DNA of 64,000 bases from Microbacterium sp. SORGH_AS_0862. GTDB taxonomy: Bacteria > Actinomycetota > Actinomycetes > Actinomycetales > Microbacteriaceae. The notes below the pieces were generated by a model. The model was not told where the DNA came from. It did no database searches and saw only the letters and a program-made list of their open reading frames with translations. Of this stretch, positions 35,431 to 45,129 are shown piece after piece. The position numbers and the translations under genes are program-made. Numbering within the stretch: the stretch's first letter is position 1; the number at the start of each line of letters is the position of its first letter. The stretch spans positions 1,054,001-1,118,000 of the forward strand of contig NZ_JAUTAY010000001.1 in assembly GCF_030818795.1 (NCBI RefSeq), read 5' to 3'.

Positions 35431-35886
35431 ATGGGCCTTAGAAATCTGTATGTAACCACACCACTGACCGCGAGCCAAGCCTTCGGGGATTGGCTCGCGA
35501 GCGATGAGTTCCTTGCCCTCGTCGAAGACTACCGAAGCAGGGACGAGGAACCGAGCTGCCTGCTCGACATCATCGCCTTGTGGGTGATGAACACAGACGC
35601 GCTCCTGAGTTACCCGAACTACCAGACGTTCCTTCTCAGCATTCTCGAGATCACGAACCAGTGGCAGCGCGACACTCAAGTGTGCCTTGGAGGCTTCCTA
35701 TGGCCACTGCCACAAGGAGCCGATGAGGACGGCTTGTGGATCAACACGCTGGCGGGAGACTACGAGCCGAAGCGCGCTTACGGCAGGGACGTCATCAGCC
35801 ACTCCGTCATACGCGAGGAGACCTTCCTTCTCCGGCAAGCCGCATTGCGCAGGGATTGTGCTTCGCAAGCACCGACGCGACAGTAA
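35431..35886 (+). CDS. hypothetical protein at the start of the integrative element
   Basis: This is a 151-residue soluble, acidic protein rich in Leu and Trp, with LLDIIALWVMNTDALL and GGFLWPLPQGADEDGLWI. No family recognised. AGGAGGG lies six bases before the ATG, and a consensus promoter lies 40 bases upstream, so strong expression is expected unless repressed. A terminator follows after 36 bases, making it monocistronic. Confidence 0.65.
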   Translation: MGLRNLYVTTPLTASQAFGDWLASDEFLALVEDYRSRDEEPSCLLDIIALWVMNTDALLSYPNYQTFLLSILEITNQWQRDTQVCLGGFLWPLPQGADEDGLWINTLAGDYEPKRAYGRDVISHSVIREETFLLRQAALRRDCASQAPTRQ

Positions 35887-36213
35887 CGAACCCGCACCAC
35901 ATCACGACCATCAGGGCCACCCAACCCGCTCAGCAATGAGCGGGTTTTTCCTATTCAAGAGTCACTTTCTCACCTGTGCCAGCTTGTGCCGACCTGTGCC
36001 GCACAGACCGGCACGACGAGTTGGCCCGTTGCGCTGGATCACGCGGTTGCGCCCATGCAAACCTGGCCGCGGGTCGTCACCCAAGTTCTCGGCTCTCGAC
36101 CCAACGCAGTTGGCGACCGCACGGTCCATGCGGTCGCCAACCACTTCAGCGCCACGCGACCCAGCTACCAACTTCGTCGCATGGCGGTCACTCCCAACCC
36201 AGAGAGGACAGTC
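35887..36213. other. non-coding region with terminator and short GTGCC repeats
   Basis: After the terminator, 35974-36015 carries clustered GTGCC words (CTGTGCC, TTGTGCC, CTGTGCC, then inverted CGGCAC). Such clusters occur at origins of transfer or replication, but no relaxase site is provable. The rest shows no motif; a frame runs through it into the next gene without a ribosome site. Confidence 0.4.
35923..35950 (+). terminator. intrinsic terminator
   Basis: ACCCGCTCA, loop GCAA, TGAGCGGGT, then TTTTTCC. Classical stem and T-run, 37 bases after the stop of the gene at 35431. Confidence 0.92.
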
Positions 36214-36438
36214 GTGACGAACTCGACTGTATGCCAGCAAGCCGTGCCGTGGTACGGCTTCAACATCTACAAGGACGGCGCGCTTGTTCGCGAGCAGCAC
36301 GTCCAGGCCGGCACCTCAGCCATCGCTGAGGTGAAGGTCTATCGCTACCTGCGCGATGGGGAGTACCCCTGGTACGCCATCCCTCGCCTGATCAGCCAGG
36401 ATGAGCACCGGGGCTGCGACTGCGGGGACTGGTCGTGA
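36214..36438 (+). CDS. small hypothetical element protein
   Basis: This is a 74-residue protein starting at GTG 36214 behind GAGAGGA; a longer frame to 35986 has no ribosome site. Basic and aromatic, with VPWYGFNIYKDGALV and a C-terminal CDCGDW. No family recognised. Its stop overlaps the next start as GTGA. Confidence 0.55.
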   Translation: MTNSTVCQQAVPWYGFNIYKDGALVREQHVQAGTSAIAEVKVYRYLRDGEYPWYAIPRLISQDEHRGCDCGDWS

Positions 36439-36740
36439 GCGGCGAGGTTCAGCGGCCGTTCGGCGCTCGGACGACCGCGCTCGGTGTCTCGGTCGGCGGT
36501 GGCATCGCTCGACAATCCAGGCGCGAGACCGAGCAGGTCGCCGCCAATGCTGACGTCATGGCGATGGCGGAGCAGGGGGCAGCATTTCTCCACAGCGTCG
36601 CACTATCCAACGTTGCGACTCTCGTGTCTCAGGCTGAGGCGTACATGAAGGTCGCACCGGCTGGAGGCGCATACTACGAGGCGATCATCGCGAATTACGC
36701 GATCACGGCCGGTCAGCGACTGTCTCGAGGTCTGGGATGA
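36435..36740 (+). CDS. small hypothetical element protein
   Basis: This is a 101-residue product starting with GTG 36435, overlapping the previous stop. The N-terminus is basic and Gly-rich; the C-terminal part is a helical Ala/Tyr-rich segment (ALSNVATLVSQAEAYMK). No domain recognised. It overlaps the next gene by four bases, so this is one transcription unit with its neighbours. Confidence 0.55.
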   Translation: MSGEVQRPFGARTTALGVSVGGGIARQSRRETEQVAANADVMAMAEQGAAFLHSVALSNVATLVSQAEAYMKVAPAGGAYYEAIIANYAITAGQRLSRGLG

Positions 36741-37009
36741 GTGCCCTTGATGTCATGAGCATGGTGCTCGCGATCATCCTCGTCGGCGGAGCGGCAGCAT
36801 ATGTGCTGCCTGACGCGGTCGAGAAGGTGACTGCCCTCCGCCGGGAGCGACGCGTCAAGAAGCTCAGTGTGAAGCTTGAACGTACGCGCGGAGATCTTCG
36901 CCGATCTGTTCAAGCGCTGTGTCTGGCGCTGAACGACGACGCCGCCTACGCCCGCCGTGAACTCGCCCGAGCGGCGGCTGACGCCCAGGACCCGCCTCGC
37001 AGTGAGTGA
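36737..37009 (+). CDS. small membrane protein with charged coiled tail
   Basis: This is a 90-residue protein: one N-terminal helix (VMSMVLAIILVGGAAAYVL), then a long Arg/Leu/Glu-rich helix. The layout is typical of small conjugation-gene products. ATGA overlap with the previous gene fixes the start. Confidence 0.6.
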   Translation: MSALDVMSMVLAIILVGGAAAYVLPDAVEKVTALRRERRVKKLSVKLERTRGDLRRSVQALCLALNDDAAYARRELARAAADAQDPPRSE

Positions 37010-37084
37010 ATCGGTGGCCGAGGGGGCGACGCCGCTCTGCACCGCCCCCTCGGTCATCCTTCCGACCCAGAGAACAGGGAAGTC

Positions 37085-37270
37085 ATGTCCGAGAACTCCT
37101 CCGGTCTGACGAAGCGCTTGGCGCTCTTCGGGCTCGCCGTCTTGTTCACCGCGTGGGCGTTGTCCGTCGCGGTGGACTTCATCGCCAGTGTCTGGTGGCA
37201 ACTGCTGATCATCGCCGTCGTCGCCGTCGTCATCGTTGTCGGAATTGCAACGTGGAGATCGCGTCCATAA
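37085..37270 (+). CDS. small two-helix membrane protein
   Basis: This is a 61-residue protein with two hydrophobic helices (LALFGLAVLFTAWALSVAV and WWQLLIIAVVAVVIVVGIA) and a basic end. AGGGAA precedes the ATG. Function unknown; probably part of the element's transfer region. Confidence 0.6.
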   Translation: MSENSSGLTKRLALFGLAVLFTAWALSVAVDFIASVWWQLLIIAVVAVVIVVGIATWRSRP

Positions 37271-37296
37271 ATCGCCACCAAACCACTAGAACCCAC

Positions 37297-37314
37297 CCGT
37301 CCGATCGGTCGGAC
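37297..37314. terminator. short hairpin after the small membrane protein gene
   Basis: CGTCCGA-TCGG-TCGGACG, 27 bases after the stop. It has a seven-bp stem but no T-run, so it could be a weak terminator or an operator. The AT-richer 37315-37557 that follows probably holds a promoter for the next operon but shows no clear boxes. Confidence 0.4.
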
Positions 37315-37557
37315 GAAATGCGCACTTTCTCGAAAACCGTTATTTACGTAGTTGCCTCAGTAGCTCATAGTGGTGCGTGAATTCGCGCCAGTCTATGAGC
37401 GCGATATTACGCAGCCCTCGTCCCGCTACCAGACGAGCCCGGCGCGTGCGAACCAATTAATTGTTCACGTCACGCGGTCATACCCAGCCGCTGTGTCTTT
37501 CGTGCGCCTCTTAGGGGGAGACGGCGATAGGCGTGTCGACGTGAGAAGGGAGGGCAC

Positions 37558-37743
37558 ATGAATCAACCGAGCAAACCTATGGACGACTCAAAGGTCGTCG
37601 GCGCTGAGCAGACCGACGTGCGCGACGAGCTTTCGCTTCGGAAAGTAGCGCGGGCGGTACTCGCAATCGCGAGACGCCAGCTGCACCAGGAAGCCGATCA
37701 GATCGCGAGATCGACGGAGGAGGTGAGCGATGAGCGCGGGTAG
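37558..37743 (+). CDS. small hypothetical protein upstream of the transfer ATPase
   Basis: This is a 61-residue hydrophilic helical protein with DVRDELSLRKVARAVLAIA. GGGAGGG stands just before the ATG. It overlaps the ATPase gene by 14 bases, so translation is linked. No family recognised. Confidence 0.6.
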   Translation: MNQPSKPMDDSKVVGAEQTDVRDELSLRKVARAVLAIARRQLHQEADQIARSTEEVSDERG

Positions 37744-39898
37744 GCCCTTCGTCTGGCGCGAGCTCGTCGTGCACCGCCCGCTCGACGCGTCGGACGCGGT
37801 CGAGATGCTTCGCCGCGTCGCCGATGATCAGTCGCACACCGGACTCGTGATCGAGCTCCGCGGCGATGACCATGGCGTTCGGCTGCTCATCAAAGCTCGA
37901 GTGGACGCCCTCAGCCGCGTGGCCGCCACCTTCGACGGAACGCTCAGCAAAGCGCATCCTCGTGAACCCGTCAACCGAGCACGCGCTATCCAGCCACGAC
38001 CGTCGGACCGAGCGTTCGCCTCGGACTCACTCGAGATCTCGACCCGAGAGCTGTACCGCGCAGTCAGCGCAGCCAAGGCGGGCGAGGTTGCCGCCGTTCA
38101 AGTCGTCCTCGGCGCTCGACTCGGGAGCAGCACTTCCGTAGCGCAAGCGACGTCAGCGAGCATCCTCGCCGCGGTGCTTGGCACAAAGGCGGAACGTCTC
38201 GACAATCTCGTGAATACCCAGCGACTGCAGAAGGCGCGCTCGGACGGCTTCACCGCTTCAATCCGACTGGGAGCGACCGCCGATTCATCCGACAGAGAGC
38301 GCGCACTCCTTCGACGACTCCACAGCGCCGTGCGCCGGCTCGAAGCTCCCGGTGTCCGGCTGACCGTCCGCGGTACTTCCACACGGTCGTTTGACCGAGG
38401 ATCTTTCCCGCTGTGGTGGCAGCACCTCACGATCCGAGAGGCGACAGCGCTTAGCGGGCTTCCCATCGGAGATGAACTTCCCGGACTCCCCACTCTGCAC
38501 CCGGTATTGCTCCCTCCGCCGTACCGCACGACCACCGAGGAAGGACGCCTCGTCCTCGCAGACGCCACAGCGCCAGGCGTCAACGGCACTATCACCCTTG
38601 GCGAGGACGCCATCCTCCGGGGCCTCCACATACTCGGACCTGTGGGAGTCGGGAAGTCAGACCTCGCGGCGAACCTTCTCGTGCAATGGATCGACCAAGG
38701 CAAAGCCGCCCTGGTCCTAGAGCCGAAGGTCGACCTTTCGAGGGCGGTAGTTCGCAGAGTGGCTCCGAAGCACCGCGACCGGATCGTGTGCTTCGACCTG
38801 CTGTCCGAAGACGGCGTGATCGGCCTCAACCCTTTACGCCTGAACGGTCAGCCGCTGGAGGTCGTGGTCGACAGTCTGGTGAACATCTTCAGCTCGGTGC
38901 TGTCAGACGTGATCGGTGTCACGACCCGCGACCTTCTCCACGCCGCATTGAGCTCACTGGCGCAGTACCCCGGAGCGACACTGCTCATGCTGCCGCTGCT
39001 GCTCGCTGATCCGAAGTTCCGCCGCAAGGTTGTGTCCAACGTAGCGCACGACGTCTTCTTGCAGGCTTACTGGGCGGAGTTCGAAGGCAAGTCAGAGCAG
39101 GCGAGAGCACACCTCGTGTCGCCAGTCCTCGTACGACTACGCGGGCTGCTGCTGCGCCCGTCCTTTCGTCGGTCACTCGGACAAGCTGAGCCCAAGTTCG
39201 ACGTACGCGAGGTCTTCGGGGAAGACCGACGGGTGCTGCTCGCTCCGCTACCCGAAGCTCAGCTTGGCAAGCAGGGCGCAGCCCTCCTCGGATCGCTCCT
39301 CTTGCACGAAGCATTCGTCGCCATCCGGGAACGAGCGCTGATTCCCGCTGAGCGGAGGCATCCCGTCATGGTCGCCCTTGATGAGTGGCACCGGTTCACC
39401 CACGGCGCCCAGGACTTCGCAGAGGCACTGACGCTGTTTCGCGGCTACGGCGCGGGCTTCGTGCTCTGCAACCAAGTCCTGTCACAGATCAGTCGTGAGC
39501 TTCGAGACGTCGTGACCGGAACAGTCCGCAGCCGGGTCTACTTCCAACTCGGTGCCGAGGATGCCGCCATGCTCGCTCGCCACTCACCCGAGATCGAGAC
39601 CACTGACCTAATGCAGCTGGAGCAGTTCAACGTCTACGCCGCGCTCTACGAAGACGGACGAACCCAGGGATTCGCGTCGGGGCGCACGATCAAGCTCCCA
39701 GAGCCGCTGATCGAGGCAAGTCAGATACGCGCCGAGAGCCAGCGCCGCTTCGGCGTCCCTCCGGCGGAGGTCGAGCGAGAAGTCACCGCCCTCTACAGCG
39801 GCACCGATCCGGCTGTCGATCAGGGACGACCGCCGCCACACATCGGACGCCGCATCCCCCCAACTACTAACGCTCAACAAGGAGACCCCTCGCAATGA
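37730..39898 (+). CDS. FtsK/HerA/TraG-like conjugal transfer ATPase
   Basis: This 722-residue protein is a coupling-type motor. A 230-residue N-terminal region without membrane helices is followed by a P-loop domain with Walker A GPVGVGKSD near residue 305, a conserved FDLLSEDGVIGLNPL, Walker B HPVMVALDEWHRF near 545 and LCNQVLSQISRELRD. This matches actinobacterial element-borne ATPases annotated as TraM/VirD4-like or DUF87 ATPases. It would pump element DNA during transfer. It lies in an operon with overlaps at both ends (ATGA with the relaxation gene). Confidence 0.82.
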   Translation: MSAGRPFVWRELVVHRPLDASDAVEMLRRVADDQSHTGLVIELRGDDHGVRLLIKARVDALSRVAATFDGTLSKAHPREPVNRARAIQPRPSDRAFASDSLEISTRELYRAVSAAKAGEVAAVQVVLGARLGSSTSVAQATSASILAAVLGTKAERLDNLVNTQRLQKARSDGFTASIRLGATADSSDRERALLRRLHSAVRRLEAPGVRLTVRGTSTRSFDRGSFPLWWQHLTIREATALSGLPIGDELPGLPTLHPVLLPPPYRTTTEEGRLVLADATAPGVNGTITLGEDAILRGLHILGPVGVGKSDLAANLLVQWIDQGKAALVLEPKVDLSRAVVRRVAPKHRDRIVCFDLLSEDGVIGLNPLRLNGQPLEVVVDSLVNIFSSVLSDVIGVTTRDLLHAALSSLAQYPGATLLMLPLLLADPKFRRKVVSNVAHDVFLQAYWAEFEGKSEQARAHLVSPVLVRLRGLLLRPSFRRSLGQAEPKFDVREVFGEDRRVLLAPLPEAQLGKQGAALLGSLLLHEAFVAIRERALIPAERRHPVMVALDEWHRFTHGAQDFAEALTLFRGYGAGFVLCNQVLSQISRELRDVVTGTVRSRVYFQLGAEDAAMLARHSPEIETTDLMQLEQFNVYAALYEDGRTQGFASGRTIKLPEPLIEASQIRAESQRRFGVPPAEVEREVTALYSGTDPAVDQGRPPPHIGRRIPPTTNAQQGDPSQ

Positions 39899-40877
39899 AC
39901 ACGAATTCAGAACCAGGCGCATCATCCAAACCCCGCGTTACCAACTCCGTGTCCGATCGCTCTACCGGTCGCGTCGCCCACGATCCCTCGCCACCCGGCA
40001 CACCGGCTGCCGAATCTATCGATTACGGGATCGACAGTCATGCCTTCGGCATGACACCGCCCGAAAGCAACGGTCGTGTCGGCAAGCTTCGTCTCGACGC
40101 CCTCCGCATGAGCCTTTCGGCCCGGGACACTCGCATCATCGGCACCTTGAAGCAACACCGCTTCCTCTCCACCAACCACGTCGAACGCTGGCACTTCTCA
40201 GATCACGCATCGAAACTCAGCGCGGCCCGGACAACGCGCCGTGTACTGGCTCGCCTCAAGCACCTCGGGGTCATCACCGCACTCGATCGCCGCCTCGGGG
40301 GCGTGCAGGGCGGTTCCACCCAGCACGTCTGGCACCTCACACCCGCGGGCGAGCGTCTTGGTGCCGACCAGCCAGGACGCCGGGTAAGGGAGCCGTCGAC
40401 GGCGTTTCTGCATCACGAACTCGGCATCGCGAGCGTCCATGTCGCATTCATCGAGGCTGAGCGCGCCGGGAGGCTCCGCCTGATCGACTTCACGACAGAG
40501 CCGAGATGCTGGCGACAATTTCCGGGAGTAGGTGGGCAGGTCCGTAACCCTGAAACCCGATTTCTTCGCGGTGGTCGCTGCACACCCAGGCTACGAGTCG
40601 CTGTACTTCGGAGAGTATGACCGCGCGAGCGAGTCCGCTCGAACGATCGTCCGGAAGGCCGGCGTCTATGAGTCCTACTGGCGCACGGGCATCGAAGAAC
40701 GGCGCTCAGGCGGATTTCCTCAGGTGCTTTGGATCGCTCCCGAAGAGACCCGGTTGACGCGTATTCAGCGCGAACTCGGAAAGACCGCCCGGAATCACGA
40801 TGGAGCTTCACGCTTTCACGACACCGAGCGAGGTAATCGCCGCGATCACTGCCGAGGAGAAGGAGGCACAAGGATGA
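39895..40877 (+). pseudogene. replication-relaxation family protein, two frameshifts
   Basis: Three collinear frames together make one protein of about 325 residues. Frame one runs from SARDTRIIGTLKQHRFLS through the winged-helix region TRRVLARLKHLGVI and ends near GVGGQ. Frame two resumes at VTLKPDFFAVV and runs to ELGKTA. Frame three is ITMELHAFTTPSEVIAAI to a TGA at 40875. Each step is explained by one extra base: a G at 40539-40540 and a C at 40788-40790. Homologues act in replication or relaxation of actinobacterial plasmids and integrative elements. The terminal TGA overlaps the methylase ATG (ATGA), supporting the reconstructed third frame. Confidence 0.8.
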
Positions 40878-41907
40878 CCAGTTCAGACCCGCGCCTCCTC
40901 ATCGGCGATGCCGCAACAACACTGGCGACCCTCCCTGCCGCGTCCGTCGACATGGTGTTGACGAGCCCTCCGTACGCGAACGGGCTCCGCGACTACGGAG
41001 TGGCGGGACAACTCGGAAACGAGGCCACCGTGCAGGAGTGGGTCGACGACGTGTTAGCGGCGCTCACGCCGCTTGAGCGGGTCCTGAAGCCCGATGGCAC
41101 CTTGTGGCTCAACGTCGGGGACAGCTACTCGCGTACTCCTGGTGAGGGCGCACCGCGAAAGAGCCTGCTGCTCGGCCCGGAGCGCCTGGCGCTCGCGATG
41201 ATCGAGCGCGGATGGTTGCTTCGCAACAAGGTCGTCTGGGCAAAGCCGAACGGTTTGCCCACTGCGGTAACCGACCGGCTCAGGAACAAGTGGGAGGTGG
41301 TCTACGTCTTCGCGCGCACTCCCAAGTACTTCTTCGACCTCGACGCAGTGCGCGTGCCACACCTCACGAGGCCGCCGCGGCGACGCGAGTCGCTCCCTGC
41401 GCGTACCCGGCCCGACACCTGGCAGGGACGGAAGGGAGATCGTGGCGACGGTCTTCAACGACTGCGGGCCCGCGGCCGCGTCGGACACGATCTGGGCTCG
41501 AATCCAGGCGATGTCTGGCTCATTCCAGTGAGCGCCTGGAACGAGGGGACCATCACGCCACGTTTCCGCTCACCCTTGCAGAGCGCTGCATCCGGGCCGG
41601 CTGTCCCGAGGGCGTCTGTACCGGATGCGGAACACCATGGCGTAGAAACGTCATTCGCACGCTCGGGGCTGCCGCAATCCGCGGCACACTCCAACCCTCG
41701 TGCGCCTGCGTGACACCTTCGCTCCGCCAGGGAATCGTCTTGGACCCATTCATGGGGTCTGGAACCACTGCCATCGCAGCAGAGAACCTCGGGCGGTCGT
41801 GGCAGGGAATCGAACTCAATCCCGACTACGCCGATGTCGCAATCAATCGGATCGAAGAGGCTCGCGGGAAGCGGGCGACTGGGCCGAAACGACGCCGCCC
41901 CGCATAA
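40874..41907 (+). pseudogene. site-specific DNA methyltransferase, frameshifted
   Basis: The first frame carries catalytic motif TSPPYANGLRDYG near residue 35 and WLNVGDSYSRTPG, then [17 protein letters not shown]; it ends in garbage after [14 protein letters not shown]. The continuation [15 protein letters not shown] and the SAM-binding motif DPFMGSGTT, followed by [10 protein letters not shown], lie in another frame. The break is a lost G in a G run at 41544-41547 (GGGG for GGGGG). TSPPY before FMGSGTT indicates a beta-class enzyme, cytosine-N4 or adenine-N6. No cognate nuclease is adjacent, so it would be an orphan protective or regulatory methylase. Confidence 0.82.
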
Positions 41908-41979
41908 CATTTGTATTCACTTGCATATACATGCGTTCCGTGGTCCACTGACCACAGCACCAAGCGAAAGGAGGTGAAT

Positions 41980-44900
41980 ATGTCGAGAAGAAGCGTGAGG
42001 CGCCCGCCGACCGATGCGCAACGGGTGATCCGCTATGGTCACTCCACTCATCAGCCGGTAAGTGGAAAGAGTGAGAGACCGATGGTCGAAGAGGTCGCTG
42101 GATACGTCACCGAAGAGAGCAGCGCATCCGACCCGAAGTGGTTGGCTCGAAAGGTGCTCTACGACGGCGCACACAGCAATCTCGTGCAACGGCTCCGCAA
42201 CGGTGAGACACCGGGCACACAACCACTCCACACCCCGGCGGTCGAGGCACGAAGACACCGCCGCGGTCGAGCCGCGGTCTACGCCCGTGTCAGTACCGAA
42301 GAGCAGGCGCGGATGGGTGGCGGGCAAGACGGCTTCTCAATTCCGTATCAACGAGAGGCCTGCGAGCGGTACGCCCGCGATCACGATCTCGAGATCGTCG
42401 GCGTCTATGTCGACCCCGGCAAGACGGGAACCACCGCGAACCGCAAGCAGTTCAAGGCGATGCTCAGCGATCTTGGCGAGCTGGGAATCACTCACATCAT
42501 CGTGCACAAGCTCGATCGCCTGAGCCGCTCCCCCAAGGTCGACTACGTCGTCGACGATGCTCGCGAAAAGACCAAGACAGCCTTGGTCTCGGTGACCGAG
42601 TACATCGACGAGACACCCCAGGGACTCCTGAATCTTCAGTTCATGCGTGGTGTGGCCGCGTACTACTCGAACAATCTGGCGAGCGAGGTGCAGAAGGGCA
42701 TCACGACCAAGCTGAAAGAAGGCGGAACTCCGGGTCAGGCACCACTCGGCTACTTGAACAAGCAACGCAAGGAGGGCCGGGCAGACATTCGTTGGGTGGA
42801 GATCGATCCTGATCGCGCACCGCACATTCGTTGGGCGTTCGAGGAGTACTCCACCGGCAACTGGAGCCTCAAGAATCTGGCGGCAGCCCTCGAGGCGCGC
42901 GGACTGCGCAACCGAGCCCGCAACAGGGAACCGAGCCGCCCGGTCACCGTCTCGACGCTGCACCGAATTCTCTCCCATCCGTACTACGTCGGAATTGTCG
43001 TCTACAAAGGCGGCTACTACGAGGGGTCGCATCCGCCGCTCATCGCTCGCGAGTTGTGGCTACGAGTCCAAGATGTACTCGCCGCGCACAACAGCGCCGG
43101 CGAGAAGGACCGCCGACACCCGCACTACCTCAAGGGCTCGATCTACTGCGGCGAGTGCGGCAACCGCCTCGTCTTCACACGGAACAAGGGACGCCTCGGC
43201 GCCTACTACGACTACTTCTTCTGCCTCGGGCGGCGCGCAAAGGCCGCGACCTGCACACGCAAGTACGTGAGCGTCAGTGCGGTCGAGCGCGGCGTCGAAG
43301 CCTTCTACGGACGCCTCCACTTCACGTCGGAACGGATCGAGGCAGTTCGAAGAGTGGTGCGCGAGGAACTCGACAGGAGCCAGGCCGACGCGATCTTCAC
43401 TCTCTCGGAAGCGAAGAGGCGCTATCAGAGCGTGAAGAAGGAACAGGAGGCGCTCCTTAAGGCGCATTATGCGGGAGCTGTCCCGCTGGATCTACTCAAG
43501 AGCGAGATGGATCGAACTACCCGAGAACTCGACGCGGCAACCGCGCAGATCCGTACTGCAGAGCAAACCCTGGACCAGTTGGATGAACAGCTCGACCGAG
43601 CGTTGGAAGTAGCCCGTCTCTGCGGCGAGCAATACAGCGGCGCCATCCCCTCGGAGCGCAGGATGCTCAATCAAGGCCTGTTTGTAAAGCTCTTCATCGG
43701 TCAAGACGGCACTGTCGAAGAGGCCGAGCTACAGGACCTCTTCGCGGGGATCCTGTCCAGGGACACCACCGTGAAGGTCGAAAGTCCCGAACGAGCAGTG
43801 ATCCCCGTACCGACGCAAGTCGATGAGGACTCAGGCGCTCGAAGCGGCGCCGGGGCGCTCGTCCCCGTGTCGGAGTGGGGAAGTCGCCCAGAACGCCGCT
43901 GGAGCCCCACCGCGGTCCTTCTAGGCGTCACCGACGCCAATGAGACGTCATACGCAAGAACCCCGCCCAAACTTTCGTTTGGGCGGGGTTCGAATAAGGC
44001 TCATTTGGCGGAGGGTGTGGGATTCGAACCCACGGGACATTACTGCCCACCGGTTTTCAAGACCGGGTCCTTCGGCCGCTCGGACAACCCTCCCGACGCG
44101 CAGAACGCGCGCGTCGAACGGGCCGAGTCTAGTCGACGCGGTGGCGGCTCAGAGGCGGCGCAGCACCTCGGCGACGCCCCCGTCGAGCACGGATGCGGTG
44201 ACTTCACCCGCCGCATCCTGCACTTCTTGCGGACCCTGTCCCATCGCCACCGCACGCCCGCCGTGCTGCTTTGCCCACGCGAACATGCCGACGTCGTTGC
44301 GGCCGTCGCCCATGACGAGCACATTCTCGGGCGCCACTTCGAGCCAGTCGCGCACGAGCGCCAGTGCGGTGCCCTTGTCGACGCCCTTCGGGGCGATGTC
44401 GAGCCAGGCCGTCCAACCCACGGCGTACGAGACCTGATTGAGTCCGACCCGATCGACCAGTTCGACGAAGTCGCCCTCGTTGTGCTCGGGAGAGACCACG
44501 ACGACACGGGTCACCGGCTGGCGCGCGAGCTCCTCGAACTCCACCTTCGACGCACGGTCGAGGTTCCAATCGTCCATGTAATCGGTGTACTCGCGTCGCC
44601 CGTCGGGCAACTCGATGAGATAGTGCGCATCCGGCAGGTGCTCACGCAGCAGCGTCAACACCTCCGCCGCATCGAACGTCTCGACGTGCTTGCGTTCGTA
44701 GACGAGGGATGCGGGATCCGCCGCACCCACGCGCGCCATGATCACCGCCCCGTTCGAGCACACGGCGTAGTCCGGCGCGATCTGCAGCAGTTCCTGGATG
44801 CCGCGCGTCGCCTCCCAGCTTCGTCCCGTCGCGAGCATCACCTCGTGACCGGCGCGTCGCGCATCCGCCACGGCCTCGATGATCCCTGGGCTCGGCGACT

Positions 44901-45129
44901 CGTCCTCCAGCAGCACCGTGCCGTCGATGTCGAGCACGATGAGCATGCCGCCCGCGCGCGATGTCGCGATCTCCTCGACGAGCGCGGCGGCCTCGGCCGG
45001 CGTCTCGATCTCGATCTCTCCGGTCTCCGGCAGCCGCGCCTCGCTCACGCGATCGGCTCCAGAACCTCGAGTCCGCCGAGGAACGGACGCAGCACCTCCG
45101 GCACGGTGACCGAGCCGTCGGCGCGCTGA
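41980..45129 (+). CDS. large serine recombinase (element integrase) with read-through C-terminus
   Basis: A consensus ribosome site AAAGGAGGTGA precedes ATG 41980. After a 95-residue leader comes the resolvase domain with the nucleophile Ser in [18 protein letters not shown] and [21 protein letters not shown], then the recombinase domain, a zinc ribbon (YCGECGNRL ... CTRKY) and a long coiled coil. Homology ends near 43830. The frame then has no stop: it runs antisense through the tRNA-Ser gene and into the HAD gene until 45129. That tail is not conserved protein. The natural stop was probably lost at the element-chromosome junction or by an indel. Confidence 0.8.
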   Translation: MSRRSVRRPPTDAQRVIRYGHSTHQPVSGKSERPMVEEVAGYVTEESSASDPKWLARKVLYDGAHSNLVQRLRNGETPGTQPLHTPAVEARRHRRGRAAVYARVSTEEQARMGGGQDGFSIPYQREACERYARDHDLEIVGVYVDPGKTGTTANRKQFKAMLSDLGELGITHIIVHKLDRLSRSPKVDYVVDDAREKTKTALVSVTEYIDETPQGLLNLQFMRGVAAYYSNNLASEVQKGITTKLKEGGTPGQAPLGYLNKQRKEGRADIRWVEIDPDRAPHIRWAFEEYSTGNWSLKNLAAALEARGLRNRARNREPSRPVTVSTLHRILSHPYYVGIVVYKGGYYEGSHPPLIARELWLRVQDVLAAHNSAGEKDRRHPHYLKGSIYCGECGNRLVFTRNKGRLGAYYDYFFCLGRRAKAATCTRKYVSVSAVERGVEAFYGRLHFTSERIEAVRRVVREELDRSQADAIFTLSEAKRRYQSVKKEQEALLKAHYAGAVPLDLLKSEMDRTTRELDAATAQIRTAEQTLDQLDEQLDRALEVARLCGEQYSGAIPSERRMLNQGLFVKLFIGQDGTVEEAELQDLFAGILSRDTTVKVESPERAVIPVPTQVDEDSGARSGAGALVPVSEWGSRPERRWSPTAVLLGVTDANETSYARTPPKLSFGRGSNKAHLAEGVGFEPTGHYCPPVFKTGSFGRSDNPPDAQNARVERAESSRRGGGSEAAQHLGDAPVEHGCGDFTRRILHFLRTLSHRHRTPAVLLCPREHADVVAAVAHDEHILGRHFEPVAHERQCGALVDALRGDVEPGRPTHGVRDLIESDPIDQFDEVALVVLGRDHDDTGHRLARELLELHLRRTVEVPIVHVIGVLASPVGQLDEIVRIRQVLTQQRQHLRRIERLDVLAFVDEGCGIRRTHARHDHRPVRAHGVVRRDLQQFLDAARRLPASSRREHHLVTGASRIRHGLDDPWARRLVLQQHRAVDVEHDEHAARARCRDLLDERGGLGRRLDLDLSGLRQPRLAHAIGSRTSSPPRNGRSTSGTVTEPSAR
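43959..43990. terminator. strong hairpin between the recombinase and tRNA-Ser
   Basis: A 14-bp perfect stem (AACCCCGCCCAAAC with its complement) around loop TTTC. It lies just downstream of tRNA-Ser on the minus strand and can end that transcript. If it belongs to the tRNA, the element boundary is left of 43959. Confidence 0.75.
44006..44093 (-). tRNA. tRNA-Ser (anticodon TGA)
   Basis: The reverse complement gives acceptor GGAGGGT/ACCCTCC, D arm, anticodon stem CCGGT/ACCGG with loop CTTGAAA (anticodon TGA), long variable arm, T-loop TTCGAAT, discriminator G and an encoded CCA. Its 3' end faces the serine recombinase, and serS lies about 1 kb to the right. Confidence 0.96.
44149..45048 (-). 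CDS. HAD-superfamily (Cof-type) phosphatase
   Basis: This 299-residue protein has HAD motif I LDIDGTVL (nucleophile Asp), motif II in MLATGRS, the conserved Lys region [10 protein letters not shown] and motif [13 protein letters not shown], with a C2-type cap between. Cof-like members dephosphorylate sugar phosphates or cofactors. The start is GTG 45048, overlapping the serS stop as GTGA, so it is co-translated with serS. Confidence 0.9.
   Translation of the reverse strand: MSEARLPETGEIEIETPAEAAALVEEIATSRAGGMLIVLDIDGTVLLEDESPSPGIIEAVADARRAGHEVMLATGRSWEATRGIQELLQIAPDYAVCSNGAVIMARVGAADPASLVYERKHVETFDAAEVLTLLREHLPDAHYLIELPDGRREYTDYMDDWNLDRASKVEFEELARQPVTRVVVVSPEHNEGDFVELVDRVGLNQVSYAVGWTAWLDIAPKGVDKGTALALVRDWLEVAPENVLVMGDGRNDVGMFAWAKQHGGRAVAMGQGPQEVQDAAGEVTASVLDGGVAEVLRRL

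Noticed and set aside
37370..37561. 63-codon frame before the transfer ATPase operon
   Set aside because: There is no ribosome site and no recognisable composition, and it runs through a likely promoter region.
40874..41907. A restriction-modification system
   Set aside because: Only a methylase gene is present; the neighbouring genes are element replication and integration functions and no nuclease is adjacent.
1112..44093. The two tRNA-Ser genes as the two ends of one large element
   Set aside because: They are different isoacceptors (GCT and TGA) with different acceptor stems, and both are complete. Core genes such as the cellulase and the envelope operon lie between them.
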